From positions 1-41,013 of the forward strand of contig CALGRR010000049.1 of the NCBI GenBank assembly GCA_937880805.1: 41,013 nt of DNA. Direction: 5' to 3'. This stretch comes from an uncultured Clostridia bacterium. Lineage in GTDB: Bacteria; Bacillota; Clostridia; Oscillospirales; Acutalibacteraceae. Of this stretch, positions 8,401-17,378 are shown piece after piece (the first letter of the stretch is position 1; each line of letters opens with the position of its first letter). The position numbers and the translations under genes are program-made. The notes beneath the pieces are model-generated. The model had not been told where the DNA came from. It was given only the letters and a program-made list of their open reading frames with translations, and ran no database searches.

Positions 8401-10170
8401 TCACTCACCGTCCTTTAACAAAAGCTCTGCATCAGGGCTGAGTTTCCCCTGCCCCTCGGCATACATTGCGTTGATTTCATTCTCTGCCTTCATAAAGGCT
8501 TCGCTTTCAAATTCCGTATAATTCCAGTCTATGAACTTCTGACGCATACGGTTGAAAAAGCTTCTTGCATCATCTTTATTTTCAAGTGCATATTCGCTGC
8601 CGAGAATATTTATAAGCTTATCCGTAACATATCTCTGACGCTCTCTTGTGCTGTTTGCATCGGTCAGATCAAACGAGTTCTGCTGAAGATAAACAGCATC
8701 GAGCATTTCTGCTTTCAGATATACAATATAATCCTCAATGCTTGTGCCCTCTTCGCCTACAACCTTCATCATTGAGCCTATTTCATCGCCGTGAAGAAGA
8801 ATATTCTTGCAGAAAGCAGATTTTGCCGTGTCTGTAACCGTTTTATATTTTGACCACGAAATAAGCGGGTCAATAGCGGGGTATTTTCTTGCATCGGAGC
8901 GTTCACGGGATAAGCCGTGGAATGCACCCACAACCTTGAGAGTTGCCTGCGTTACGGGCTCTTCAAAGTTACCGCCTGCAGGAGAAACTGTGCCGCCGAT
9001 TGTGACTGAGCCCTTGCTTCCGTCGGGAAGGCGGACGCAGCCTGCTCTTTCATAGAATGCGGCTATATATGATTCAAGATATGCGGGGAAAGCTTCTTCG
9101 CCGGGAATTTCTTCAAGTCTGCCCGACATTTCACGAAGTGCCTGTGCCCAGCGTGAGGTTGAATCGGCAAGAAGAAGAACGTTAAGACCCATCTGACGGT
9201 AATACTCCGCAAGAGTTACCGAGGTGTAAACCGATGCTTCACGGGAAGCAACGGGCATTGACGAAGTGTTACAGATAATGATTGTGCGTTCCATAAGCGA
9301 ACGGCCCGTTTTCGGGTCGGTAAGCTCAGGAAATTCGGTTATTGTTTCAACAACCTCGCCTGCACGCTCACCGCAGGCTGCGATAATAACTATATCAACA
9401 TCGGCATATTTGGAAGTTGTGTGCTGCAAAACAGTTTTGCCTGCACCGAAGGGACCGGGTGTGCAGTAGGTTCCGCCTTTTGCAACGGGGAAGAATGAAT
9501 CTATAAGACGCACCTTTGTTTCCATTGTTTCAACGGGTGCAAGTCTTTCGCTGTAGCAATTAACTGCTCTCTTGACAGGCCATCTGAACGACATTGAAAC
9601 GGGAATTTCCCTTCCTCTTTCATCGGCAATAACGGCAACCGTTTCGCTGACGGTATATTCACCCTTATCTGCGATTGATTTCAGGGTATAATTTCCGAAA
9701 AGATAGAACGGAACAAAAATCTTATGTGTGAACGGGCCTTCGGGAACAGTTCCGATATATTCGCCTGCACGCAGGGTATCGCCGATTTTTGCAGTGGGAG
9801 TGAATTCCCATTTCTTTTCGGCATTGAGTCCGTCTGCATAAATTCCTCTTTCAAGGAACCAGCCCGCCTGCTCGGCTAAAACGGGCAGCGGATTCTGCAG
9901 TCCGTCATAAATCTGGCCGAGAAGACCCGGGCCAAGCTGTGCGGAAAGCATTTCACCCGTAAATTCAACGTCATCACCGCATTTGATGCCGCCCGTCATT
10001 TCGTAAACCTGAATCTGTGCGATGTCACCTCTTATACGGATAACCTCGCTTTTCAGTTTTGTATTGTCAACATTAACGAAGCATATTTCATTCATTGAAA
10101 CATTGCCTTCAAACCTTACTGAAACAAGGTTGCCGTTAACGCTTACTACCTTACCTTTATTTTCGGTCAT
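8401..10170 (-). CDS. atpA: V/A-type ATP synthase catalytic subunit A
   Basis: This 589-residue protein has the typical catalytic A subunit length. It shows Walker A GPFGAGKTVLQH near residue 235, the catalytic GERAGEVVE loop, the SRWAQALREMSGRLEEIPGE region and the non-homologous bulge domain between the N-terminal barrel and the P-loop that distinguishes A from F-type beta subunits. It hydrolyses or makes ATP in the head. The ATG has a GGAGG ribosome site and overlaps the stop of the DUF2764 gene as ATGA. Confidence 0.97.
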   Translation of the reverse strand: MTENKGKVVSVNGNLVSVRFEGNVSMNEICFVNVDNTKLKSEVIRIRGDIAQIQVYEMTGGIKCGDDVEFTGEMLSAQLGPGLLGQIYDGLQNPLPVLAEQAGWFLERGIYADGLNAEKKWEFTPTAKIGDTLRAGEYIGTVPEGPFTHKIFVPFYLFGNYTLKSIADKGEYTVSETVAVIADERGREIPVSMSFRWPVKRAVNCYSERLAPVETMETKVRLIDSFFPVAKGGTYCTPGPFGAGKTVLQHTTSKYADVDIVIIAACGERAGEVVETITEFPELTDPKTGRSLMERTIIICNTSSMPVASREASVYTSVTLAEYYRQMGLNVLLLADSTSRWAQALREMSGRLEEIPGEEAFPAYLESYIAAFYERAGCVRLPDGSKGSVTIGGTVSPAGGNFEEPVTQATLKVVGAFHGLSRERSDARKYPAIDPLISWSKYKTVTDTAKSAFCKNILLHGDEIGSMMKVVGEEGTSIEDYIVYLKAEMLDAVYLQQNSFDLTDANSTRERQRYVTDKLINILGSEYALENKDDARSFFNRMRQKFIDWNYTEFESEAFMKAENEINAMYAEGQGKLSPDAELLLKDGE

Positions 10171-10724
10171 TGTATAACCTCCGATCTGTCACCATTCATA
10201 ATAGAGCTGTAGATATTTCTGTATGCGGCCTCTCCGCTTTCCGAATCAAATTTTCTTATACGCTCAATGAGCTTCAGCTTCAATCCGTAATAGAACACAA
10301 ATTCTTCTGAAAACGAATCCATCGGTCTGAGCGTTTCAAGGAAATCAAGACGGTATTTATTGAGAAATTTTTCCGCTTCCATAGGGCTTTCAAAATCAAC
10401 AGCCGTGCGTGCCGCCTGCAAAAGCCCTGCGGGAAACGACTGCGTTTCGGCTTCAAAATTCTTGTTCATTTTATCTGCACGCAGCTTTGCAAGAGCGATA
10501 CGCAGATTGCGTTCACCCTCGTTCCATTTTTCAATCAACGCAGACGATGCTTTTTCCGCATTTCTCGACGGAGCGAGCGTTAATTTTTCAAATTCACCCT
10601 GTGCTTTTTTGCCGAGAAATCTCCGGCAAAGCTCTGAAAATCTTTCAGACGTTATCGGAAGAGGCGTGTTTTCACTAATTCCGTCAAGTGACGGTAATTG
10701 AGATATGAGATAATATTCCGCCAT
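10167..10724 (-). CDS. DUF2764 protein, probable stalk component of the V/A-ATPase
   Basis: This 185-residue soluble, helix-rich protein begins MAEYYLISQLPSLDG; the start AEYYxLISxLP and its position between E and A are typical of DUF2764. The same order E-DUF2764-A-B-D-I-K is known from Chlamydia and Bacteroidetes operons, where this protein fills the place of the classical C subunit. I infer that it links the rotor or stator to the membrane sector. Direct evidence for its role is thin. The gene is coupled on both sides, two bases from the E stop and with an ATGA overlap to A. Confidence 0.72.
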   Translation of the reverse strand: MAEYYLISQLPSLDGISENTPLPITSERFSELCRRFLGKKAQGEFEKLTLAPSRNAEKASSALIEKWNEGERNLRIALAKLRADKMNKNFEAETQSFPAGLLQAARTAVDFESPMEAEKFLNKYRLDFLETLRPMDSFSEEFVFYYGLKLKLIERIRKFDSESGEAAYRNIYSSIMNGDRSEVIQ

Positions 10725-10726
10725 AA

Positions 10727-11335
10727 TTATTCAGCCTCTTTCAGAAGTGCGGTAACCTTGGGGCTGAGATAGTTTGACAGCATATCCGTAACAGCCTCAG
10801 CGGAATAATCATAATAAACCGTGCCGTTATTTACCGCAATGCGGAATCCGCTGTCAAAATTATCATTTGCTTTAAGTGTAACTCCGCCGAGCATTTTTGT
10901 CTTAAGCTGTGCAAGAAGAGCCTCTTCAAGCTTTGCAAGGTCGTTACTGTTGAGAACAACAGATATATCATCGGCTTCCGGCTTGCCTGCCCAGCATTCA
11001 ACCGCATTGACAATAAGCTTTGCAAAATCGTCTGACGAATAAACTGTGTTAACATTATCGCCGACAATCGCTTTGAGTTCTCTTGCAACGCTTTCTCTGA
11101 AGGATATAAGCAGGTTTCTGCCTGCCTGACGGATAGCATCCTCACCCGATTTAACGGTTTTTGCGTTTTCGGTTTTTGCATCAGCCATAATCTTATCAGC
11201 CTGAGCCTTTGCATCGGAAATTATTTTTTCGGCTTCGGCTTTTGCAGATGAAAGTATTGCTTCCGCCTGATTTTCTGCCGCTTCAACGCCGTCTTTTTTT
11301 ATCTGCTCAATAAGTTCCTGAAGTTGAATTTCCAT
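10727..11335 (-). CDS. atpE: V/A-type ATP synthase subunit E (peripheral stalk)
   Basis: This 202-residue protein has a long charged N-terminal helix rich in Ala, Glu and Lys (AEAILSSAKAEAEKIISDAK and so on), then a compact C-terminal domain that binds the head. ATG 11333-11335 is chosen because AAAGGAG lies 8 bases upstream; the longer reading frame starting 18 codons earlier has no ribosome site. It is the first gene of the ATPase operon. The promoter is about 115 bases upstream, leaving a leader with a strong hairpin. Confidence 0.9.
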   Translation of the reverse strand: MEIQLQELIEQIKKDGVEAAENQAEAILSSAKAEAEKIISDAKAQADKIMADAKTENAKTVKSGEDAIRQAGRNLLISFRESVARELKAIVGDNVNTVYSSDDFAKLIVNAVECWAGKPEADDISVVLNSNDLAKLEEALLAQLKTKMLGGVTLKANDNFDSGFRIAVNNGTVYYDYSAEAVTDMLSNYLSPKVTALLKEAE

Positions 11336-11389
11336 AACACGGTCTCCTTTATGATAGTCTGTATTCTTCGTGTTTTCCTCTAAAAGCAT

Positions 11390-11427
11390 AAAGGAACCAA
11401 CATCCTCTGCAGACAGCTGGTTCCTTT
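11390..11427 (-). promoter_or_regulatory. Hairpin in the 5' leader of the ATPase operon
   Basis: A perfect 10-bp stem AAAGGAACCA / TGGTTCCTTT (11418-11427 with 11390-11399) forms about 20 bases after the expected transcription start. The 18-base loop contains CTGCAG. No clean T run follows, so it looks more like an mRNA-stability or control element than a terminator. Confidence 0.55.
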
Positions 11428-11449
11428 AATCTAAATATTAATTTCTATA

Positions 11450-11477
11450 ATTATAGCACAACTTCCGCTTTTGTCAA
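11450..11477 (-). promoter_or_regulatory. Sigma-A promoter of the ATPase operon
   Basis: On the minus strand TTGACA (11472-11477) and TATAAT (11450-11455) are both perfect consensus, 16 bases apart. It is the only strong promoter seen before the seven-gene operon. Confidence 0.85.
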
Positions 11478-11552
11478 GAGTAATGAACTCTTATTTCTTT
11501 TATCAGTTTATTATTGCATCTGTATCAGAGATTTATTCCAATGCATTTTAGG

Positions 11553-13301
11553 TTAATTATATTCCTTAACTATTGAATTAAGCTCGCCGATAACGGTTGA
11601 GCCTGCCTTGCTGCCTGCCGACAGCATTTCTTCATAATGTCGGTGTGGTTCGCCGAAAAGCTTTTCGCCAAGCTCCGTGTTCCAGAGCGAATCGGCTATA
11701 AAGGGTGCATAATCGTTATCGGGAATAATGTAACCGATTGCATCGTTGCAAAGGCCCATAACGAGCACCGTTTTTCTCTCACCCACCAAGTCGCAGGTAT
11801 ATTCAAGTTCCCAATCCGTTCCGAGATAAGACTCCGTTTTATCAACAACATTGCCGTAAACAAGCTGAGGAACAAGCTCTCCGGGAACGGTAAGCATTGC
11901 AATATCCGTTCCGATTTCAAGATAGCCAACCTCTGAAACCACCGAGTAGCCCGAAGGTGCAGATTTATCGCGAACGGTTGTAAGCCCGAGAAGCCCCGAT
12001 ACGGCACCGAGCTCCATAAGACCGTATTCGAGAGGAATTACAATCTCTTTCATTCTCACATTGAGCAAGGGCTCAACACGGCTTGCGTTTTCTTCAGCTT
12101 CAAGAATAAGCCTTGCGAATTCATATCCCAGCCCCTTTGCATATTGATAATCTGCTGTTGCGGGGTCTGCGGCGATTTCCGCATTGATTTCTTCAAGAAT
12201 TTCTTCTGTTTTAACGCCGCCTTTATTAACCGAAATGGGCGACTGTGCACCCTGAATAAACATAAAGTTTACGCCCGCAGCATTCATTTTGTATTCAATA
12301 TAGTTGGGAAAATCCGCAGAGAGAAGCTTGGTTGCTCTGTCGATTGTTGTGGGATGCCCGCCGAGATTCGCAAGCACGGTGGGTGCGGATTCTTCGTTAT
12401 CGGGAACAAACTTGAAGCAGGCTATAACGTGCTGATAGCCTTCGGTATCATATCTTTTATTAAAAATGTAGCCGTATTCATCATCAAGATAGTTATTGTT
12501 TCTCTCGCTGTAGCCGATGCCCGCAGTTTCATAATAATAAAGCTCGCCCGGCTCTTTATTTTTATATGCCTCAACGATTGCATCCGATGCCCCGTCAATC
12601 ATACACTCATAAAATTCGGGGTCAATGCTCCTTGTTTTTTCTATAAATGGAAGGAACGAGAAAAGATTCTGAAACATAGTTTTGATAAGTGTTTCGAGTC
12701 CGAAGCCCTGAGTATCAATAACTGTGTGACAATGTGTGCTGTTGATATTGATTGCAGCAATATCGCTTTCAACGCCTATATCCTTAAGCTTTCTCTCAAC
12801 CTCGGCACGGATTGCTCTGACATCCTCATTGCATACTCCGATGCCGTCTATTGCCGCCATAACAACGGTGCCTCGGCCCGAATTATCGCTGATTGCAACC
12901 GCATTTGCACCCTGGTCATCATAAACGCCGTTGATTTTCTGGGTGAAATAGCCGCCCGTGTAATACTGCTTTGAGCCGTCCTTGAGGTTTTCGGGAACCA
13001 TACTTGCTTTTCCGAAGCCTAAATTCCACTTTGCATTTCCGGCGGGTGTGTCAAGAAAAGCTTCAGTTCCTTCATAAAAATTATTGCTTTCATAATTCTG
13101 AACCTTTTCAAAGTCCTTGGGGAAAAGAGCACCGAAGCCCTTGAAAACCGCATTAAGCAAGCCGTTTATTGCATTGGTGCAAAAGATTATTCCGCTGTTA
13201 TCTGCCGCCTGAGAATCCGACGCGTTAACAAACACCGTGCCCGAAAGCATTATCGCAGCCGTAAGAACAAGGCAAACGAATCTTTGAATGTTCTTTTTCA
13301 T
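11553..13301 (-). CDS. Secreted neutral/alkaline ceramidase-like hydrolase
   Basis: This 582-residue protein has a signal peptide (KK, hydrophobic core, cleavage near VNASDS). Features of the neutral/alkaline non-lysosomal ceramidase N-terminal domain are seen: the opening WNLGFGKASMVP segment, VVMAAIDGIGV, and the zinc-ligand-like ININSTHCHTVIDTQG, which corresponds to the family THxHs motif. Later GGHPTTIDRATKLLSADFPNY resembles the second histidine and substrate region. Such enzymes cleave N-acyl sphingosines. Many distant members act on unknown esters or amides, so the substrate is uncertain. The usual C-terminal domain is short. It has its own promoter and a GAGGAG ribosome site. Confidence 0.7.
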   Translation of the reverse strand: MKKNIQRFVCLVLTAAIMLSGTVFVNASDSQAADNSGIIFCTNAINGLLNAVFKGFGALFPKDFEKVQNYESNNFYEGTEAFLDTPAGNAKWNLGFGKASMVPENLKDGSKQYYTGGYFTQKINGVYDDQGANAVAISDNSGRGTVVMAAIDGIGVCNEDVRAIRAEVERKLKDIGVESDIAAININSTHCHTVIDTQGFGLETLIKTMFQNLFSFLPFIEKTRSIDPEFYECMIDGASDAIVEAYKNKEPGELYYYETAGIGYSERNNNYLDDEYGYIFNKRYDTEGYQHVIACFKFVPDNEESAPTVLANLGGHPTTIDRATKLLSADFPNYIEYKMNAAGVNFMFIQGAQSPISVNKGGVKTEEILEEINAEIAADPATADYQYAKGLGYEFARLILEAEENASRVEPLLNVRMKEIVIPLEYGLMELGAVSGLLGLTTVRDKSAPSGYSVVSEVGYLEIGTDIAMLTVPGELVPQLVYGNVVDKTESYLGTDWELEYTCDLVGERKTVLVMGLCNDAIGYIIPDNDYAPFIADSLWNTELGEKLFGEPHRHYEEMLSAGSKAGSTVIGELNSIVKEYN

Positions 13302-13361
13302 TTTATATCTGCTCCTCTGTTCAGAATTTTTTGTGTTGATGCTTTTGGAATTCTTTTTTCA

Positions 13362-13390
13362 ATATTAACATTTTTACAATGAAATGTAAA
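13362..13390 (-). promoter_or_regulatory. Promoter of the ceramidase-like gene
   Basis: TTTACA (13385-13390) and TAATAT (13362-13367) on the minus strand are 17 bases apart. TTTACA recurs inverted as TGTAAA within the spacer, a possible operator. Confidence 0.5.
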
Positions 13391-13428
13391 TATTTTTATG
13401 CGGTACTTTTCGTTATGAATTTAAAAAT

Positions 13429-13458
13429 CGGGACAGCCCTGAAATGAGGGCTGCCCCG
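13429..13458 (-). terminator. Terminator after the alpha/beta-hydrolase gene
   Basis: A 12-bp stem (13429-13440 with 13447-13458, one G-T pair) with a 6-base loop is followed by ATTTTT on the minus strand. It lies 8 bases past the stop codon. Confidence 0.85.
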
Positions 13459-13466
13459 AATGCTTA

Positions 13467-15287
13467 TTATTTAAACAGGGATCCTATGAGATTTGTTATA
13501 AGCTTGAAAATGTTTATTACGGTGAGCACGGGCATTTCGACAAATCCGTTCGGACCGTAATTATCATAAAGCCAGAGGCTGAGGTTTGTGAAGAAGGTTG
13601 AGGGCTCTTCGGGCACCTCTGCTTCTCTTGCACCAACCTTAACAAGAATATTGATGAGTCTTTCTTCAATCTCTTCCTGCTGTCCGTCGTAGCAAGCTGT
13701 GGCGTTAACAAATGCTTCCGCTTCTGCTATTGCTTCAGCAAGCTCTTTTGCATCAGCCTCGCTGAGTGCTGACGTATCAACGCTCTTTGCTGTGGGAATA
13801 TAATTATTCTTGAGAGCACGGGGATCTCTTCTGCCGTTAAACTGCGGGAAATCAGGTGTTGAATAAACATCCTGAATATCGTTTGATGAAAGCAGTCTTG
13901 TTGCAAGTGCGATAATGGCATCGTTTCTTGCGGTCTGCTCGTGATTCTGACCGTCAAAATAGAAGGTGTGGTCGGGAAGAAGACCTGTTGAAGCGTCAAC
14001 AACATTATCGGGTGAAATATGGTTGTGTGATTTATCAGAGCAGTTCTTGCTTGTGTTTGCCTGCTGATAACCTTCTCCGAGTGTTTCTCCGCAAATTGCA
14101 CTGTGAACGCCCATAGCGGTTGATGAAAGATGAATAACGCCGTCTGCATTATCATCGTTCCAGGAGTTACCTATAAGATAAAGGGGCACATCATAGTCAA
14201 CAATATTGAAAACCTGAACGCCGTTATCAACGAGCTTCTGAATATTATCGAGTGAATTGCACTGTGCCTGATAATATCTGTCGGTCTGCTTCTTTATTTC
14301 GGGCTTTGAGCCGAGAAGTGCTTCAGCAGCTTCGGGATAATATTCCTTCGGGCAAAGACCCCAAAGGCTTGTGATATTAGCTGCAACATCCTCTACAAGG
14401 CAGTTTGCAACCTTCTTGAGAACCTTTGAAAGAACCTGATCGGGCAGAATTCTTGCGATAACCTCAATCATTCTTGCATCTTCTTCATCCATAAGAGCTT
14501 CAAGGAAGCCGTTATAAAGGAAATCTGTATCAAAGAATGCAAAATTCTTTGTGTAAAGGTCGCCAACGATTGTTGAGCCGTTGAGTGCGGGAACAATATA
14601 TACAACCTTATTAAGGTCGTTCATTACGTCGGGATAATAGTCGAGAAGAGCATTTGCAAGTGAGCCGCCCATACTGATGGGAACTATATTCACCTTATCG
14701 TGGCCTGTTTCTTTTTTAACCATCTGTATGTATTCATAAAGCTCTTTTACCGTGTCAGCGTTATTGCCGAATGAGTTATATGCGAAATAATAAAGATGAT
14801 CCTCACCTGCAATCTGAGCAAAAGCCTGAAGAGGAATGTTATCATAAATCTGTTCCTTTTCATATTCGCTGCATTCTGCTACGGAATAAAGATATTTTTC
14901 AACCTCAATGTTGCCTGTGTTCTTGCCGTTTTCATCGCAGAGATTAACTGCAAACGCATCAAGAACAACGCTGCAAAGAGCACCTGAAAGACCTATGTCT
15001 GACTGAAGCGTGAGGGTTAAAAGTGCGGGAACAAGCACTTTGGCTACGATTGAACCAACATTGAAAATTGCGGGGAAGCAGCTGATTCTGTCGCCGTCTG
15101 AATCAAGAAGATAGTCGCCGTTTTTATCGAGTGCCCAAACATTGGACTGACCGATACCGGGAACAACTATAGCGGGGCAGGTATCGCACTCGCCGTTGCA
15201 TTCGGTTTTAAATGTTGCAGATGCACTTATTGAAAGCATTGAAACAGCAAGTGCAAATACAAGGATGAAAGAAACAATTTTTTTCAT
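13467..15287 (-). CDS. Secreted alpha/beta-hydrolase (lipase/esterase-like)
   Basis: This 606-residue protein has a clear signal peptide (MKKIVSFILVFALAVSMLS, cleavage after ASA). The segment CPAIVVPGIGQSN looks like the oxyanion-hole region of lipases, and NIVPISMGGSLANALL carries the nucleophile-elbow GxSxG as ISMGG. A later histidine-rich stretch (CSDKSHNHISPDNVV and LPDHTFYF) could supply the catalytic His. The start is ATG 15285-15287, with AAGGAG upstream; the longer frame reads through the promoter. The last 20 residues (VINIFKLITNLIGSLF) are hydrophobic/amphipathic and may anchor the protein. The substrate is unknown. It is monocistronic, with its own promoter and terminator. Confidence 0.72.
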   Translation of the reverse strand: MKKIVSFILVFALAVSMLSISASATFKTECNGECDTCPAIVVPGIGQSNVWALDKNGDYLLDSDGDRISCFPAIFNVGSIVAKVLVPALLTLTLQSDIGLSGALCSVVLDAFAVNLCDENGKNTGNIEVEKYLYSVAECSEYEKEQIYDNIPLQAFAQIAGEDHLYYFAYNSFGNNADTVKELYEYIQMVKKETGHDKVNIVPISMGGSLANALLDYYPDVMNDLNKVVYIVPALNGSTIVGDLYTKNFAFFDTDFLYNGFLEALMDEEDARMIEVIARILPDQVLSKVLKKVANCLVEDVAANITSLWGLCPKEYYPEAAEALLGSKPEIKKQTDRYYQAQCNSLDNIQKLVDNGVQVFNIVDYDVPLYLIGNSWNDDNADGVIHLSSTAMGVHSAICGETLGEGYQQANTSKNCSDKSHNHISPDNVVDASTGLLPDHTFYFDGQNHEQTARNDAIIALATRLLSSNDIQDVYSTPDFPQFNGRRDPRALKNNYIPTAKSVDTSALSEADAKELAEAIAEAEAFVNATACYDGQQEEIEERLINILVKVGAREAEVPEEPSTFFTNLSLWLYDNYGPNGFVEMPVLTVINIFKLITNLIGSLFK

Positions 15288-15302
15288 AATACAGCTCCTT
15301 TG

Positions 15303-15347
15303 CATTTCATATGAAATGATTATATCACTATATTTGTAATAAATCAA
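15303..15347 (-). promoter_or_regulatory. Promoter of the alpha/beta-hydrolase gene with a 16-bp palindrome at the start site
   Basis: TTGATT (15342-15347) and TATAAT (15319-15324) on the minus strand are 17 bases apart. Immediately downstream of the -10 box lies a perfect 16-base palindrome, CATTTCATATGAAATG (15303-15318), covering the expected transcription start and ending next to the ribosome site. That is a typical repressor position. Confidence 0.65.
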
Positions 15348-15354
15348 CAAAAAA

Positions 15355-15386
15355 ATCACGGCAAAGAAATAAATGTCTGCCGTGAT
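15355..15386 (-). terminator. Terminator of the TRAP transporter operon
   Basis: ATCACGGCA / TGCCGTGAT (15378-15386 with 15355-15363) forms a perfect 9-bp stem, followed by seven T residues on the minus strand, a few bases after the permease stop. Confidence 0.9.
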
Positions 15387-15398
15387 GTAAAACTTAAT

Positions 15399-17375
15399 TT
15401 ATGCTGCTTTAAGCTTGTCTTTTTTTGCTCCCGCCTTTTGAAGCACAAACACAAGAACAATAAGTGCAAGACCCGCTGCATCGGTCACAATACCGGGAAT
15501 AACCATACAAAGTCCGCCTGCGAGAGCAAGGATTCTCTCCCACCAGGGCATATGCTTATACATATAGCCTTCCATACCTGCGGAAATGATGTAAATTCCG
15601 CAAAGTGCAGTTACAACAAGAAGAACTATCTCATACCAGGGCTTGTCTGAACCGATAATAAGCATCTCGGGGCTGAAAGCAAAGATATAAGGAACGATGA
15701 ATGCTGTAATCGCAAGACGGGTTGCGGTTACGCCCGTTTTCATCGGATTGGATTTTGCGATAGCCGAGCCCGCATACGCCGCAAGAGCAACGGGAGGAGT
15801 AATATCAGCAACAATACCGAAATAGAAAACAAACATATGAGCCGCAAGAACGGGAATGCTCAGGCTTCTCATAAGAATGGGAGCAACCATTGATGCCATA
15901 ATAACATAGTTTGCAGTTGTGGGAACACCCATACCGAGAACTATACACATAAGCATCGTCAGTGCGAGTGCAAAAATGGGATGTATCTGCGATGCAGACT
16001 GAACAAGCGATGAAAGAACATTCGCAAGACCCGTCTGCTGAACCATTGCGGAAATGCAGCCTGCAACAGCGCAGGCAAGAGCAACGCCGATAGCGTTCTT
16101 TGTGCCGTTTGCGAGTGACTGAATATAGAGCGAGAAATCAAATTCAAATTTCTTATGAACGATTGATTTTACCGCACCTTCAACAAGCTTAACGACTATG
16201 GCAATAAGAATAGCTATAATTGCAGCCTTTGCGGGTGAGAAATAGTTCATTGCAATAACAAGGGCAACAACGGGAAGAAGAAGATAACCCTTTGTTACAA
16301 GAAGCTTGAAGAAATTGGGAATTGATTCCTTGGGAAGACCTTTAAGACCGAGCTTCTTTGCCTCAAAGTGAATCATCATAAAGATGCCCGTGAAATAAAG
16401 AACTGCGGGAAGGATAGCCGCAATAGCAATCTTGGAATAAGGCATACCCGTATATTCGGTCATAAGGAATGCCGCCGCACCCATAATGGGAGGCATAATC
16501 TGACCGCCGGTTGATGCTGCCGCTTCAACGGCAGCGGCAAATTCGGGCTTGTAGCCGCAACGCTTCATTGTGGGAATTGTAACTGAGCCGCTGCCAACGG
16601 TGTTTGCAACGGATGAGCCCGAATACATTCCTTCCATCGCACTCGAGATAACAGCAACCTTTGCGGGTCCGCCCGTTGCCTTACCTGCAATGGAGTTTGC
16701 AAGGTCAACAAAGAATGCACCGATACCCGACTGCTCAAGGAACGAGGCAAAAATGATAAACAAAACAATAAACGATGCACAAACGTTAAGAGGTGTGCCC
16801 GCAATACCCTCGGTTGTATAGAAGAGCTTATACATTATAACTCTCAAGGGACTGCGTGTAACAACAACAAACGCATATGCTATAAACGCCGCCGAAACAC
16901 AGACGATGGGCAAACCGACAACTCTTCGGCAGGCTTCAAAGAGCAGAACCGTACCGATAATTGCAACCGCAATATCAATCTCATTGATTCTTGATGCTCT
17001 GTCAACAATCGCCTGGCAGTTTATTGCATAATAGAAAAACGAACCTGCACCCAACGCAGCAAAAATCCAGTCGTAGAAAGGCACGTGGTTCAGCTTTTTT
17101 TCTTCTTTTTTTCGAACGGGATAAATTATAAACGCCAACAAGACGATTATACCGATAAACCAAGCCATTTTCTGTCTTTCTTCCATTGTTCCGGTCCAGC
17201 CGTCAAACATAACATAGAGAGAAAACAGCACCATGGCTATCTTGATTATTTTCTGGAAGATGCCTGAAAAGTGGCGGGTGTTGGATTCTTTATCGAATTC
17301 CGCCATAATTTTATCGACATCAACAGCTTCTTCATCAGCTTCCATACTGATGGGCTTTGTGTTTACATCTGACAT
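15399..17375 (-). CDS. TRAP transporter fused permease (4TM/12TM, TAXI type)
   Basis: This 658-residue polytopic protein joins the small DctQ-like membrane subunit (first about 160 residues) to the large DctM-like transport subunit. DctM signatures include SGSSVANTVGSGSVTIP, GGQIMPPIMGAAAFLM and GMGVPTTANYVIMASMVAPI. TRAP permeases import organic acids with Na+ or H+ symport using an extracytoplasmic binding protein. The fused form is typical for TAXI systems. It follows the DUF1850 gene by 3 bases. The substrate cannot be deduced. Confidence 0.93.
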   Translation of the reverse strand: MSDVNTKPISMEADEEAVDVDKIMAEFDKESNTRHFSGIFQKIIKIAMVLFSLYVMFDGWTGTMEERQKMAWFIGIIVLLAFIIYPVRKKEEKKLNHVPFYDWIFAALGAGSFFYYAINCQAIVDRASRINEIDIAVAIIGTVLLFEACRRVVGLPIVCVSAAFIAYAFVVVTRSPLRVIMYKLFYTTEGIAGTPLNVCASFIVLFIIFASFLEQSGIGAFFVDLANSIAGKATGGPAKVAVISSAMEGMYSGSSVANTVGSGSVTIPTMKRCGYKPEFAAAVEAAASTGGQIMPPIMGAAAFLMTEYTGMPYSKIAIAAILPAVLYFTGIFMMIHFEAKKLGLKGLPKESIPNFFKLLVTKGYLLLPVVALVIAMNYFSPAKAAIIAILIAIVVKLVEGAVKSIVHKKFEFDFSLYIQSLANGTKNAIGVALACAVAGCISAMVQQTGLANVLSSLVQSASQIHPIFALALTMLMCIVLGMGVPTTANYVIMASMVAPILMRSLSIPVLAAHMFVFYFGIVADITPPVALAAYAGSAIAKSNPMKTGVTATRLAITAFIVPYIFAFSPEMLIIGSDKPWYEIVLLVVTALCGIYIISAGMEGYMYKHMPWWERILALAGGLCMVIPGIVTDAAGLALIVLVFVLQKAGAKKDKLKAA

Positions 17376-17378
17376 TAA

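Noticed and set aside
11336..11389. Longer start for atpE (18 extra codons)
   Set aside because: No ribosome site, and the extension lies in the leader next to the hairpin; the ATG at 11335 has AAAGGAG.
12144..12974. Plus-strand frame of 276 codons
   Set aside because: It lies wholly opposite the ceramidase-like gene, whose frame has signal peptide and family motifs; the composition here is that of a shadow frame.
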